Of a DNA stretch of 64,000 bases, positions 10,389 to 19,364 are shown piece after piece (position 1 is the stretch's first letter; every line of letters starts with the position of its first letter). The notes beneath the pieces were generated by a model. The model was not told where the DNA came from. It saw only the letters and a program-made list of their open reading frames with translations, and did not search any database. Source of the DNA: Rhodobacter xanthinilyticus (GTDB lineage Bacteria; Pseudomonadota; Alphaproteobacteria; Rhodobacterales; Rhodobacteraceae); assembly GCF_001856665.1 (NCBI RefSeq), contig NZ_CP017781.1, forward strand, positions 868,001 to 932,000. The letters run 5' to 3'. Made by a program: the position numbers and the translations under genes.

Positions 10389-10919
10389 TCAAAGCCCCTC
10401 GAATTCGCACAGGACCGAGACCGGCACGCCCATCTCCGCCAGCAACTTGCGCCCGCCAAGCTCGGGCAGGTCGACGATGAAGGAGCAGCCGACGATCTCG
10501 CCGCCCAGCCGCTCGATCAGCTTGATCCCCGCGCCGCAGGTGCCCCCGGTGGCCAGCAGATCATCGACGATCAACACCTTCTCGCCCGGCTGGATCGCAT
10601 CCTCATGCATCTCCATGATCGCCTCGCCATATTCGAGCTTGTAGGCCTGGCTGATCGTCTGCCCCGGCAGCTTGCCCTTCTTGCGGATCGGCACGAAGCC
10701 CTTCGAGAGCTGATGCGCGATCGCGCCGCCGAGGATGAAGCCGCGCGCCTCGAGGCCGACGATCTTGTCGATCTGCGCCCCCGCCCAGGGGTGCAGCATC
10801 TGATCGACCGCCATGCGGAAGCCGCGCGGGTCGGCAAAGAGCGTGGTCACATCGCGAAACAAGATCCCCTCATGCGGGAAATCGGCAATGGTGCGGATGT
10901 AATCTTTTACGGTTTTCAT
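10389..10919 (-). CDS. apt: Adenine phosphoribosyltransferase (176 aa)
   Basis: Salvages adenine with PRPP to AMP. The PRPP loop is [13 protein letters not shown], and [17 protein letters not shown] is the usual family block. Full length compared with the family. It starts 4 nt after the mtnP stop codon on the same strand. MtnP releases adenine from methylthioadenosine, so the two genes form a two-step adenine salvage unit. Confidence 0.96.
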   Translation of the reverse strand: MKTVKDYIRTIADFPHEGILFRDVTTLFADPRGFRMAVDQMLHPWAGAQIDKIVGLEARGFILGGAIAHQLSKGFVPIRKKGKLPGQTISQAYKLEYGEAIMEMHEDAIQPGEKVLIVDDLLATGGTCGAGIKLIERLGGEIVGCSFIVDLPELGGRKLLAEMGVPVSVLCEFEGL

Positions 10920-10923
10920 GGGC

Positions 10924-11796
10924 TTAGCCTTTTAGAACGCGGGCCATGATGGGGGCGAGGCGGGCGGCCATCTCGGCCGAGCGCTTGCCCGGCGCGGTCA
11001 TGATCGCGCCATCGAGCGCGCGCGAACAGCCGCAGGGGCAGGGCGCCGCCCCGTCTTGCAAGAGCCCCGGCAGAGCCGCCACCAAAGCCCGCGCCTTGTC
11101 GGCATTTTTCATCGCCGTGGCAACGACTTGCGCGACGTCAACCGCGTCATGATCGGGGTGCCAGCAATCATAATCGGTGACCATCGCGACGCAGGCATAG
11201 CAAAGCTCCGCCTCGCGGGCGAGCTTGGCCTCGGGCATGCCGGTCATGCCGATCACATCCGCCCCCCAGCTCCGGTAAAGCCGGCTCTCGGCCAGCGTCG
11301 AGAACTGCGGCCCCTCCATCGCGACATAGGTGCCGCCCGTGTGCAGCGTGAGCCCCAGCCCCCGCCCCGCCGCCGTGCAGACCTCGGAGAGGCGCGCGCA
11401 GGTCGGGTGGGCGAAGGGCACATGGCCCACCATCCCCTCGCCAAAGAACGTCTTCTCCCGCGCGAAGGTGCGGTCAATGTATTGATCGACAACGACAAAA
11501 TCGCCCGGCGCATAGGCCTCCCTGAGCGAGCCCACCGCCGAGACCGCGACCAGATCGGTCACCCCGATCATCTTCATCGCGGCGATATTGGCGCGGTAGG
11601 GCACGGTTGTCGGGGTATGGACATGGCCGCGGCCGTGGCGGGGCAGGAAGGCCATGCGGATCCCGTCGAGAAAGCCCGTCAGGATCTCATCCGAAGGCGC
11701 GCCGAAGGGTGTCTCGAGCCGCTGCCAGCTCGCCTCCGAAAGCCCCGCGATCTCATAGATCCCCGAGCCGCCAATCACCCCGATCATCCGGTCCAT
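10924..11796 (-). CDS. mtnP: S-methyl-5'-thioadenosine phosphorylase (290 aa)
   Basis: Phosphorolyses methylthioadenosine, a by-product of polyamine and homoserine-lactone synthesis, to adenine and 5-methylthioribose 1-phosphate. Family motifs are [37 protein letters not shown] and [16 protein letters not shown]. The start at 11796 (MDRMIGV) follows GGAG with a 7-nt spacer; the inner ATG at 11787 is too far from it. It is followed immediately by apt. The rest of the methionine salvage pathway is not in this window. Confidence 0.95.
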   Translation of the reverse strand: MDRMIGVIGGSGIYEIAGLSEASWQRLETPFGAPSDEILTGFLDGIRMAFLPRHGRGHVHTPTTVPYRANIAAMKMIGVTDLVAVSAVGSLREAYAPGDFVVVDQYIDRTFAREKTFFGEGMVGHVPFAHPTCARLSEVCTAAGRGLGLTLHTGGTYVAMEGPQFSTLAESRLYRSWGADVIGMTGMPEAKLAREAELCYACVAMVTDYDCWHPDHDAVDVAQVVATAMKNADKARALVAALPGLLQDGAAPCPCGCSRALDGAIMTAPGKRSAEMAARLAPIMARVLKG

Positions 11797-11860
11797 CTGT
11801 GCGCTCCACCGCTGTTGCGGGGCCGAGCTTAGGCCCGCGGGGCGGGGGAGGAAAGGGGGC

Positions 11861-12460
11861 TCAGCCGCCGGGCGGGCGCTCGAGCTCGAAGAGATCGGTG
11901 AGCGCGCCATAATCGCGATACCCCAGCCGCGCCAGCCGTTCGGGCGGCGCAAAACGCCCCTCAGTCAGGCAATCGGGGCGGATATGCACTCCCGTCACCT
12001 CGCCATGGACGAGAAAATTCGCCTCCCCCAGAAGCGGCGTGATCTGCACGAGCCGGCACTCGAGGCTCGCGTAGCTCTCCGCCACGCGAGGGCAATCGAT
12101 CGTCTCGCAGGCGGCCTTCGCGACCCCGGCGGCGGCGAATTCATCCTCCCCCGCCGCGAGCGGCGCGCTCGTCGCGTTCATCGCCCCGATCATCGCAAGC
12201 GGCACCAGCGAGATCGAAAACACCCCGCTTTCGCGGATCTGCGCGACCGAATCCTTGGTGCCGGCGCGGTCGGGTTTGGCCGAGGTCGAGGCGAAGATCA
12301 CCTGCGGCGGGGTATAGGCGACGGCGTTGAAAAACGAATAGGGCGCGAGGTTGTCGCCCTGCGCGCCGCGCGTGCCGACCCAGGCGATCGGCCGCGGCGC
12401 GACGATCGCGTTGAACGGGTTATGGGGCAGGCCATGGCCCTCGGCCGGACGATAGAACAT
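11861..12460 (-). CDS. Flavin reductase family protein (199 aa)
   Basis: FMN-binding split-barrel protein of the flavin-reductase/DIM6 type. The opening YRPAEGHGLPHNPFNAIVAPRPIAWVGT and the block APYSFFNAVAYTPP are the flavin-binding signature of this family. It lies 64 nt upstream of mtnP on the same strand, so a shared transcript is possible, though no functional link is evident. Whether it reduces flavin or acts on another substrate cannot be decided. Confidence 0.88.
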   Translation of the reverse strand: MFYRPAEGHGLPHNPFNAIVAPRPIAWVGTRGAQGDNLAPYSFFNAVAYTPPQVIFASTSAKPDRAGTKDSVAQIRESGVFSISLVPLAMIGAMNATSAPLAAGEDEFAAAGVAKAACETIDCPRVAESYASLECRLVQITPLLGEANFLVHGEVTGVHIRPDCLTEGRFAPPERLARLGYRDYGALTDLFELERPPGG

Positions 12461-12536
12461 CGGTCATTCCTTTGATTTGAACCTGACATTATCGCGTGTT
12501 AGGCGCGTTTGAAGAGAGATTCGGAAAGGCGCGCGC

Positions 12537-13022
12537 GTGTATCAGCTCGAGGAAGAGACCGAGGCCGATTGGTGGGAGGTGGAGGCGCTTTACGACCTTT
12601 GCTTCGCGCCCGGGCGCACGGCGCTCTCCTCCTACCGGCTGCGCGACGGGGTGGAGAAGGTCCATCCGCTGTGCCTGACGCTGCGCGAAGATGGGGTGCT
12701 GGCGGCGGTGATCCGCTACTGGCCGGTGAAGGTCGGCGGGCGGCGGGTGCTACTGCTCGGGCCCGTCGCGGTGCACCCGACGCGGCAGGGCGAGGGCCTC
12801 GGCGGGATCTTGATGCATGAAAGCCTGAGCGAGGCGCGCAAGCTCGGCTGGGAGCGGGTGCTGCTCGTCGGCGACGAGCCCTATTACCGCCGCTTTGGCT
12901 TCACCAAGATCGAGGGCGTGATCATGCCGCCGCCCACCAACCCCGACCGGGTGCTCGCGCTCGAGCTGCAACCGGGCGCCTGGGAGGGCGTGCGCGGCCC
13001 TGTGGAAAAAGCCGTTCCCTGA
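12537..13022 (+). CDS. GNAT acetyltransferase, YhbS-like (161 aa)
   Basis: Small GNAT enzyme. The acetyl-CoA site is GPVAVHPTRQGEGLGGILM, followed by VLLVGDEPYYRRFGFTKI, the pattern of the YhbS group. The start is a GTG at 12537 with GGAAAGG upstream. It is divergent from the flavin-reductase gene, and the 76-nt gap must hold both promoters. The EcsC gene begins 32 nt downstream on the same strand. Substrate unknown. Confidence 0.86.
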   Translation: MYQLEEETEADWWEVEALYDLCFAPGRTALSSYRLRDGVEKVHPLCLTLREDGVLAAVIRYWPVKVGGRRVLLLGPVAVHPTRQGEGLGGILMHESLSEARKLGWERVLLVGDEPYYRRFGFTKIEGVIMPPPTNPDRVLALELQPGAWEGVRGPVEKAVP

Positions 13023-13054
13023 CCCCATATGGGGCGGGTAACCCGGAGACACCG

Positions 13055-13807
13055 ATGACCCCCGAGATCCTGCCGCCGCTGAAAGACCCGCTCGCCCTCT
13101 CGGAGATCGACGCGCTCGCGCGGCGCCACCGTGCGGCGGGGGGCGTGGGCATGCAGGTGATCGCGCTGGTCGGCGGCTCGGCCGAGGGGCTGGTCGCGAA
13201 ACTGCCCGGGCCGGTGCGCGACGGGCTCGAAGGCGCCACGGCGCGCGCGCTCGAACTTGCCTTCGACGCAGCGCATCGCTCGCGCGGCGCGGTCGCCGAC
13301 CGCCCCGATTGGGTGAACCGCACGCTGACCGTTGCGATGGGCGTGGCGGGGGGCGTCGGCGGCCTGCCTGGTGCGCTGGCCGAGCTGCCCTTCACCGTCA
13401 CGATGCTCCTGCGCGCGATCCAGGGCATCGCCGCCGAGCATGGCTTCGACCCGGCAAGCGACGAGATCCGGCTCGAATGTCTGCGCGTCTTCGCCTCGGC
13501 GGGGCCGCTGAGCCGCGATGACGGCACCGATCTGGGCTTCCTCTCGGCGCGGGTGACGCTGACCGGGCCGGCGCTGCACGGGCTGATCTCCAAGGTCGCG
13601 CCACGGTTCGCCGCGGTGCTCGGCCAGAAACTCGCAGCGCAAGCGGCCCCGATCCTCGGCGCGGTGGCGGGGGCGGCGGTGAACTACGCCTTCACCAGCT
13701 ATTATCAGGAAATCGCCCATGTCCATTTCGGGCTGAAGGCGCTCGCGCGCGATCGCGCCCTCGATGAGGGGATGCTGCGCGAGGAACTCGTCGCCCGGCT
13801 CGGCTGA
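13055..13807 (+). CDS. EcsC family protein (250 aa)
   Basis: Resembles the EcsC family, named after the third gene of the Bacillus ecs ABC-transporter operon; its molecular function is unknown. The Gly/Ala-rich hydrophobic stretch VGGLPGALAELPFTVTMLLRAIQGIA and the Ala-rich segment near residues 190-215 (ILGAVAGAAVNYAFTSYYQE) suggest membrane association. CGGAGACACC precedes the ATG. Probably co-transcribed with the preceding GNAT gene. Confidence 0.8.
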   Translation: MTPEILPPLKDPLALSEIDALARRHRAAGGVGMQVIALVGGSAEGLVAKLPGPVRDGLEGATARALELAFDAAHRSRGAVADRPDWVNRTLTVAMGVAGGVGGLPGALAELPFTVTMLLRAIQGIAAEHGFDPASDEIRLECLRVFASAGPLSRDDGTDLGFLSARVTLTGPALHGLISKVAPRFAAVLGQKLAAQAAPILGAVAGAAVNYAFTSYYQEIAHVHFGLKALARDRALDEGMLREELVARLG

Positions 13808-13845
13808 GCCCCTGCCCGGCGCGGCGCCCGCGGCACGGTTGCTTG

Positions 13846-13896
13846 CGTATTTTTACCAAGAAGAAACCCCTGTCGCTTCTTCTTGGCACAAATACG
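13846..13896. terminator. Long palindrome between convergent EcsC gene and ptsP
   Basis: CGTATTTTTACCAAGAAGAA and TTCTTCTTGGCACAAATACG are inverted repeats around a short loop, placed between two convergent genes. The right arm (13876-13906) matches a second site at 46175-46204, so the palindrome is also a dispersed element (family 2). Confidence 0.65.
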
Positions 13897-13906
13897 CGAA
13901 TCCGAC
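13876..13906 (+). repeat. Dispersed repeat, family 2, copy 1
   Basis: Shares TTCTTCTTGGCNCAAATACG and a following TCCGAC with 46175-46204. Here it also forms the right arm of the palindrome that ends ptsP and the EcsC gene. Confidence 0.6.
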
Positions 13907-13930
13907 GCTTGGGCCGGGCGGGCGGCGGGT

Positions 13931-16171
13931 TCAGAGGCCCGCGAGATAATGCATCACCGCTGGCCGCACGCTTTGCGCCCCAGCCGATCGCTCCGCCAGG
14001 ATCACCTCCCGCAGTTCCGCGAGATTTGCCCGCCGGATCAGATGCTTGACCGGCCCGATCGAGGCCGGGCGCATGCTCAGCGTCTTGAGCCCGAGCGCCG
14101 CGAAGGTCAGCGCCTCGACCGGCCGCCCGGCATCCTCGCCGCAAAAGCTCAGCTGCGTGTCATGCGCCGCACAGCGCGCCACGATCTTCTCGATGAAGGT
14201 CAAAAACGAGGTGTCGAGCGTGTCATAGCGGCGCCGCACGCGCTCATTCTCGCGGTCGGCCGCGAAGAAGAACTGCTTGAGGTCATTGCCGCCGATCGAG
14301 ATGAAATCGCAGGTCTCGAAGAAACTGTCGGGCGCGAAGGCGAGCGAGGGGGTCTCGAGCATCGCGCCGATCTTGAGATCCGCAGGCACCGGGCGGCCCA
14401 TGCTCGCCTCGCGCTCGACCTCGTGCAAGAGGCTCTCGCGGGCGGTGTAGAACTCCTCCGGCGTCGCGATGAACGGGAACATCACCGAGAGCGGCCGGCC
14501 CTCGGCGGCGCGCACCAGCGCCTGGAGTTGCATCCGAAGCACGCCCGGCTTGTCGAGCCCGACCCGGATCGCGCGCCAGCCCATCGCCGGGTTCGGCTCG
14601 TCTTGCGGCTTCATATAGGGCAGGACCTTGTCCGAGCCGATGTCGAGGGTGCGGAACTGCACGCGCTTTTCGCCCGCCGCATCCATGACGCGTTTGTAAA
14701 GCGCGGCGAGCTCGGCCCGGCGCGGCACCCGCGAGCGGATCAGGAATTGCAGCTCGGTGCGGAAGAGGCCCACGCCATCGGCGCCCGACCCGGTGAGCGA
14801 GGGTAGATCGGCCATCAGCCCGGCGTTCATCATCAGCCGGATCACCCGCCCCGAGCGGTCCTCGGCCGGCAGCTCGCGCAGATCGGCGTAGCGCTTTTGC
14901 GCCTCGGCCTGCATCGCGATCTTGTCGCGGAAGGCCGCGGCCACGGTATCCTCGGGGCGCAGGTGCACGATCCCCTGATCGCCGTCGACGAGGATCGGAT
15001 CGCCGTTGAGCGCCTCGGCGGTGATCCGGCTCGCATGGATCACCAGCGGGATCGACAGCGCGCGCGCCACGATCGCGGCATGGCTGCCCACCGAGCCTTC
15101 CTCGAGCACCACGCCCTTGAGCGCGCGGCCATATTCCAGAAGCTCCGCCGGGCCGATATTGCGCGCCACCAGCACCGGGTCGGGCGGCAGCTCGGCGCCG
15201 GTATCCTTGCCCTGGCCGGTCAGGAGCCGCAACAGCCGGTTCGACAGGTCGTCGAGGTCGTTGAGCCGCTCGCGCAGGTAAGGGTCGGGCGATTGCTCGA
15301 GCCGCGCGCGGGCGGTGGATTGCTCCTTCTCGACCGCGGCCTCGGCCGAGAGCCCGAGCCCGATATCTTCCTGCATCCGCCGCAGCCAGCCGCGCGAATG
15401 GGCGAACATCTTGTAGGTCTCGAGAACCTGGCGCTGTTCCTTGTCGGCGGTCGCGGCGGTCTCGAGCATCTCGTCGATCTGCGCCTGCAGCTGCACCACC
15501 GCCTCCTCGAGGCGCCGCGTCTCGGTCTCCGGGTCGTCGCCGACCGGGTTGGTCACCACCACCCGCGGCTCATGGAGCCAGACATGCCCCTCCGCCGCGC
15601 CCTCCTGGCCGGTCGCGCCGCGGAACAGGACCGGGAAGCGATGCGTCGCGCCGATGCCGTTGCCCTCGCCGGTGAAGGCGCCCAGTTCGGTCATCTCGGC
15701 GAGCACCATCGCAACGACCTCGAGCCCGTAGACCTCGTCGTCGGAGAATTCGCGCGCCTCGCGCGACTGCACGACGAGCACGCCGAGCTTCTCGCCAACC
15801 CGTTGAATCGGCACGCCGAGGAAGCTCGAATAGATCTCTTCGCCGGTCTCGGGCATGTAGCGGAAGCCGGGCTCGGCGGGGGCGTTGCCGGTGTTGACCG
15901 GCGCGCCCGCCCGCGCCACGCGCCCGACGAGGCCCTCACCGAGCCGCATCCGCGTCTGGTGGACCGATTCGGGGTTGAGCCCCTCGGTGGCGCAAAGTTC
16001 GAGCGTCTCGCGGTCGCGGAACAGATAGATCGAGCACACCTGGGTGCCCATCGAATCCGCGATCAGATGGGTGATCTTGTCGAGCCGATCCTGGCCACCG
16101 CCCGGGGTGGCCAGAGTATCGCGCAGACGCCGCAGCAGGCTGCGGCTGTCGCTGTCACGGCGGAGTCCCAT
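13931..16171 (-). CDS. ptsP: Phosphoenolpyruvate-protein phosphotransferase PtsP, EI-Ntr (746 aa)
   Basis: First enzyme of the nitrogen-related PTS; it takes phosphate from PEP and passes it to NPr, with no sugar transport. An N-terminal GAF sensor domain covers about residues 1-150, followed by an EI-type linker. The phosphorylated histidine is His364 in GSVGSHAAIVARAL. The PEP-binding TIM barrel contains GVGLFRTELQFL, RTLDIGSDKVLP and the cysteine loop LSFCGEDAGRP. In E. coli the GAF domain senses glutamine, which is presumed but not visible here. It lies 39 nt downstream of lysC on the same strand, a conserved alphaproteobacterial pairing. Confidence 0.95.
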   Translation of the reverse strand: MGLRRDSDSRSLLRRLRDTLATPGGGQDRLDKITHLIADSMGTQVCSIYLFRDRETLELCATEGLNPESVHQTRMRLGEGLVGRVARAGAPVNTGNAPAEPGFRYMPETGEEIYSSFLGVPIQRVGEKLGVLVVQSREAREFSDDEVYGLEVVAMVLAEMTELGAFTGEGNGIGATHRFPVLFRGATGQEGAAEGHVWLHEPRVVVTNPVGDDPETETRRLEEAVVQLQAQIDEMLETAATADKEQRQVLETYKMFAHSRGWLRRMQEDIGLGLSAEAAVEKEQSTARARLEQSPDPYLRERLNDLDDLSNRLLRLLTGQGKDTGAELPPDPVLVARNIGPAELLEYGRALKGVVLEEGSVGSHAAIVARALSIPLVIHASRITAEALNGDPILVDGDQGIVHLRPEDTVAAAFRDKIAMQAEAQKRYADLRELPAEDRSGRVIRLMMNAGLMADLPSLTGSGADGVGLFRTELQFLIRSRVPRRAELAALYKRVMDAAGEKRVQFRTLDIGSDKVLPYMKPQDEPNPAMGWRAIRVGLDKPGVLRMQLQALVRAAEGRPLSVMFPFIATPEEFYTARESLLHEVEREASMGRPVPADLKIGAMLETPSLAFAPDSFFETCDFISIGGNDLKQFFFAADRENERVRRRYDTLDTSFLTFIEKIVARCAAHDTQLSFCGEDAGRPVEALTFAALGLKTLSMRPASIGPVKHLIRRANLAELREVILAERSAGAQSVRPAVMHYLAGL

Positions 16172-16210
16172 CGCGCTTGCCCAGCCTCGCTCCCTCTGGG
16201 CCTGACAGGA

Positions 16211-17473
16211 TCAGGCCGATTTTTCCAGCTCAAAGGCATCATGGAGGGCCTGCACGGCCAGTTCCATATATTTCCGGTCGATCAGCACCGAAATCTTGAT
16301 CTCCGACGTCGAGATGACCTTGATATTGACGTTTTCGGCCGCGAGCGCCTTGAACATGGTCGCTGCGACACCGGCATGGCTGCGCATGCCGATCCCCACG
16401 ACCGAGACCTTGGCGACCTCGGTGTCGATGATCAGCTCGTCATATTTGATCAGCCCGGCGGCCTTGGCCTCCTCGAGCGCCTTCTTGGCGCGGGCGACCT
16501 GGTTGATCGGGCAGGAGAAGGTCATGTCGGTGACGGCGCCCGGGTGGCTGTCGTCATAATCCTTCTCGGAGATGTTCTGCACGATCATGTCGACATTCAC
16601 GCCCGCATCCGAGAGCGGCCCGAAGATCGCCTGCGCGACGCCGGGGCGGTCTTCGATGGTGAAGAGGGTGATCTTGGCTTCATCGCGCGAATAGGCGACG
16701 CCCGAGACGACTTTCGATTCCATGATTTCTTCCTCCCCGCACACAAGCGTGCCAGAATTTTCGTCGGTGTCCTCGAAGGACGACAGCACCCGCAGGCGCA
16801 CATTGTAACGCATCGCCAGCTCGACCGAGCGGGTTTGCAGCACTTTCGCGCCGAGCGAGGCGAGTTCGAGCATTTCCTCAAACGCGATCTTGTCGAGCTT
16901 GCGCGCTTTCGACGAGATCCGCGGGTCGGTGGTGTAGACGCCGTCCACATCGGTGTAGATGTCGCAGCGCTCCGCGCCGAAGGCGGCGGCGAAGGCCACC
17001 GCGGTCGTGTCCGAGCCGCCGCGGCCGAGCGTGGTGATCCGGCCCTCGGCCGAGAGTCCCTGGAAGCCCGCAACCACCGCGACCTTCATCCCTTCGGCGA
17101 ATTTCGCGTCGATATTGGTGCGCGGGATCGAGACGAACCGCGCCGAGCTATGCGCCGAGGTGGTGTTGATCGGCACTTGCCAGCCCTGCCAGCTGCGCGC
17201 GGGGACATCCATCTCCTGCAGGCGCAGCGCCATCAGCCCGGCGGTGACATTCTCGCCCGAGGCCACGACCGCGTCATATTCGCGCGCGTCATAGAGCGGC
17301 GAGGTCTGTTCGACCCAGCCGACGAGCTCATTGGTCTTGCCCGACATGGCCGAGACGATGACGATCACGTCATAGCCCCGTTCAACCTCGCGTTTGACCT
17401 TCTCGGCCGCGTTCTTGATGCGGTCGAGATCGGCAACCGAAGTGCCGCCGAATTTCATGACGAGAAGCGGCAT
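16211..17473 (-). CDS. lysC: Aspartate kinase (420 aa)
   Basis: Phosphorylates aspartate, the first step towards lysine, threonine and methionine. The N-terminal kinase motif is VMKFGGTSVADLDRI, with YDVIVIVSAMSGKTN and GRGGSDTTAVAFAAAF downstream. The C-terminal half holds two ACT domains (ITLFTIEDRPGVAQAIF and VSVVGIGMRSHAGVAATMF), the sites of feedback inhibition by lysine and threonine. ATGs at 17476 and 17473 are adjacent behind an AGGGGGGG stretch; I use the inner one. Confidence 0.96.
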   Translation of the reverse strand: MPLLVMKFGGTSVADLDRIKNAAEKVKREVERGYDVIVIVSAMSGKTNELVGWVEQTSPLYDAREYDAVVASGENVTAGLMALRLQEMDVPARSWQGWQVPINTTSAHSSARFVSIPRTNIDAKFAEGMKVAVVAGFQGLSAEGRITTLGRGGSDTTAVAFAAAFGAERCDIYTDVDGVYTTDPRISSKARKLDKIAFEEMLELASLGAKVLQTRSVELAMRYNVRLRVLSSFEDTDENSGTLVCGEEEIMESKVVSGVAYSRDEAKITLFTIEDRPGVAQAIFGPLSDAGVNVDMIVQNISEKDYDDSHPGAVTDMTFSCPINQVARAKKALEEAKAAGLIKYDELIIDTEVAKVSVVGIGMRSHAGVAATMFKALAAENVNIKVISTSEIKISVLIDRKYMELAVQALHDAFELEKSA

Positions 17474-17662
17474 CATACCCCCCCTGAAGCGCCGGCCAAG
17501 CCGGCCAAAATCCTGCCCCAGCTAACGCAAGGGGGGCGCGCATGCAAGAGGGCGCGGCGGGCGGGGTGCGACGGAACGTAACCTCGCTGTCACGGGCGCG
17601 TCACGTTTATGTTGCATGGGCCGCGTAGCGGTCGCGCATGGGTTGCGCGCAGGGAGGAGCGA

Positions 17663-19180
17663 ATGAGTCTGGCCGAGGTGGAGGCCCGCGAGCGGCGGGC
17701 GCAGGCGCGGGGGCTGTATCGGGCGCTCGAGGTGTTGCGGGGCGATATGGCGCGGCGCGCGGGCGAGACGCTCGAACATTGGGATGCGCTGATCCTGCGG
17801 CCCGAGTTCATGGCCTCGGCGCGCAATCTGGCCGATTATCTGGCGCTGCGGCGGGGCGATCTGGTGCCGTTTCAGGCGCCCTTGGCCTCGCTGGGGTTGA
17901 GCTCGCTGGGCCGCGCGGAAAGCCATGTGCGCGCCTCGGTCGATGCGGTTCTGGCCTCGCTCGCGCTGATCGGGGGCGAGGGCGCGGCGGAATATCCGCC
18001 CGTCGAGATCTTCGCCGCCGGGCCCGCGCGGCTTGCGGCGCGGCGCGATCATCTCTTCGGCGCGCGCCGCGGCGCGCCGGCGACCCGCGTCATGGTGACG
18101 CTGCCCTCCGACGCGGCCGAGGGGCCCGAGTTGATCGGCGCGCTGCTCGCCGCGGGGGCCGATTGTCTCCGCATCAACTCCGCCCATGACGGCCCCGAGG
18201 CCTGGGCCGCGATGATCGGGCATGCGCGCCGGATCGGCGCCGAGCTCGGCCGGCGGGTGCCGGTGCAGGTCGATCTGGCGGGCCCGAAGCTGCGCATCGA
18301 GGCGGCGCATGGCGCGGATGTGCGCCTGCAGGTCGGCGAGAGCTTCGATTTCGTCGAGACGCTCGCGCCGGGCCGCAAGAAGGCGCGCAAGCACGACCGG
18401 GTGCAGGCGACGCTGAGCCACCCGGCGCTGATGGCGGCGATGGCCGAGGGGGCGGCGGTCTGGATCAACGACGGCAAGCTGCGCGCGCGCGTGACCGAGG
18501 TCGTGCCGGGGCGGGTGAGCTGCGAGGTGACCTCGACGCCCGGCAAGGGCGCGCGGATCCGCCCCGAGAAGGGCGTGAACCTGCCCGGCGTCGATCTGCG
18601 GGTGCCCGCGCTGACCGAGGACGACCTCGGCGCGCTCGATTTCGCGCTGCGCCATGCCGATATCATCGGCTTCAGCTTCGTGCAGAGCGGCGCTGATCTG
18701 CGCGCGCTCTTCGCCGCGATCGAGGAGCGGATGCCGGGCCGGCCGCCGCAGGACTGGCCCGCGCTGATGCTCAAGATCGAGACGCCGCTCGGCCTGCGCA
18801 ACCTGCCGGGGCTGATCGTCGAGGCGGGCGGGCGGATGCCGGTCGGCGTGATGATCGCGCGCGGCGATCTCGCCGTCGAGATCGGCTTCGAGCGGCTCAC
18901 CGAGATCCAGGAGGAGATCTTGTGGCTCTGCGAGGCGGCCGAGGTGCCGGTGGTCTGGGCGACGCAGGTGCTCGAGGGGCTGGTCAAGGAGGGGCAGGCG
19001 AGCCGCGCCGAGATGACCGATGCCGCGATGAGCCAGCGGGCGGAATGCGTGATGCTCAACAAGGGCCCGCATCTGGCCGAGGGGGTGGCGGTGCTGCGCG
19101 ATGTGCTGATGCGGATGGACCGCCATTCCAACAAGAAATCGCCCCGGCTCGGGGCGCTCGGGCTCTGGCACGATCTCTGA
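17663..19180 (+). CDS. Pyruvate kinase-like protein, atypical architecture (505 aa)
   Basis: The central and C-terminal parts align with the pyruvate kinase barrel: RINSAHD near 170, DLAGPKLRIE, KIET with Lys371 and Glu373, MIARGDLAVEIG with Asp402, and VVWATQVLEGLVK. These match the residues that bind PEP, Mg and K in the family. Two things are odd. The first roughly 140 residues form a helical domain with no resemblance to pyruvate kinase. The protein also ends soon after the barrel, without the usual C-terminal allosteric domain, and has MLNKG where family members have MLSGET. The start at 17663 follows GGGAGGAGCGA. It may be a constitutive pyruvate kinase or an enzyme with a different phospho-substrate. 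Confidence 0.8.
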   Translation: MSLAEVEARERRAQARGLYRALEVLRGDMARRAGETLEHWDALILRPEFMASARNLADYLALRRGDLVPFQAPLASLGLSSLGRAESHVRASVDAVLASLALIGGEGAAEYPPVEIFAAGPARLAARRDHLFGARRGAPATRVMVTLPSDAAEGPELIGALLAAGADCLRINSAHDGPEAWAAMIGHARRIGAELGRRVPVQVDLAGPKLRIEAAHGADVRLQVGESFDFVETLAPGRKKARKHDRVQATLSHPALMAAMAEGAAVWINDGKLRARVTEVVPGRVSCEVTSTPGKGARIRPEKGVNLPGVDLRVPALTEDDLGALDFALRHADIIGFSFVQSGADLRALFAAIEERMPGRPPQDWPALMLKIETPLGLRNLPGLIVEAGGRMPVGVMIARGDLAVEIGFERLTEIQEEILWLCEAAEVPVVWATQVLEGLVKEGQASRAEMTDAAMSQRAECVMLNKGPHLAEGVAVLRDVLMRMDRHSNKKSPRLGALGLWHDL

Positions 19181-19281
19181 GGGGGGATCGGGCGAGGGGG
19201 CGCGGCCTGAGGGGGCGCCGGGGGCGGTCCGGGGGGCCGCCCTTTCCCTTTGGGGGCCGGCGGGCGGGCACCAAAAGGAAA

Positions 19282-19299
19282 GGCGGGCTTGCGCCCGCC
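19282..19299. terminator. Hairpin between convergent pyruvate kinase-like gene and sqr
   Basis: GGCGGGC-TTGC-GCCCGCC is a perfect 7-bp stem. Just upstream, CCCTTTCCCTTTGG (about 19240) and CCAAAAGGAAAGGCGGG (19271-19287) are further inverted repeats. The gap at 19181-19364 is otherwise G-rich and without a gene. Confidence 0.5.
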
Positions 19300-19364
19300 C
19301 CGGCCCGCCGCAGCGGACCTGTCCCCGCAAGCGCGCGTGGCCCGCGCGCCTCCTCTCCCGGGGA

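Noticed and set aside
14897-17581. An 894-codon frame opposite ptsP and lysC
   Set aside because: Shadow of two complete, motif-bearing genes on the other strand.
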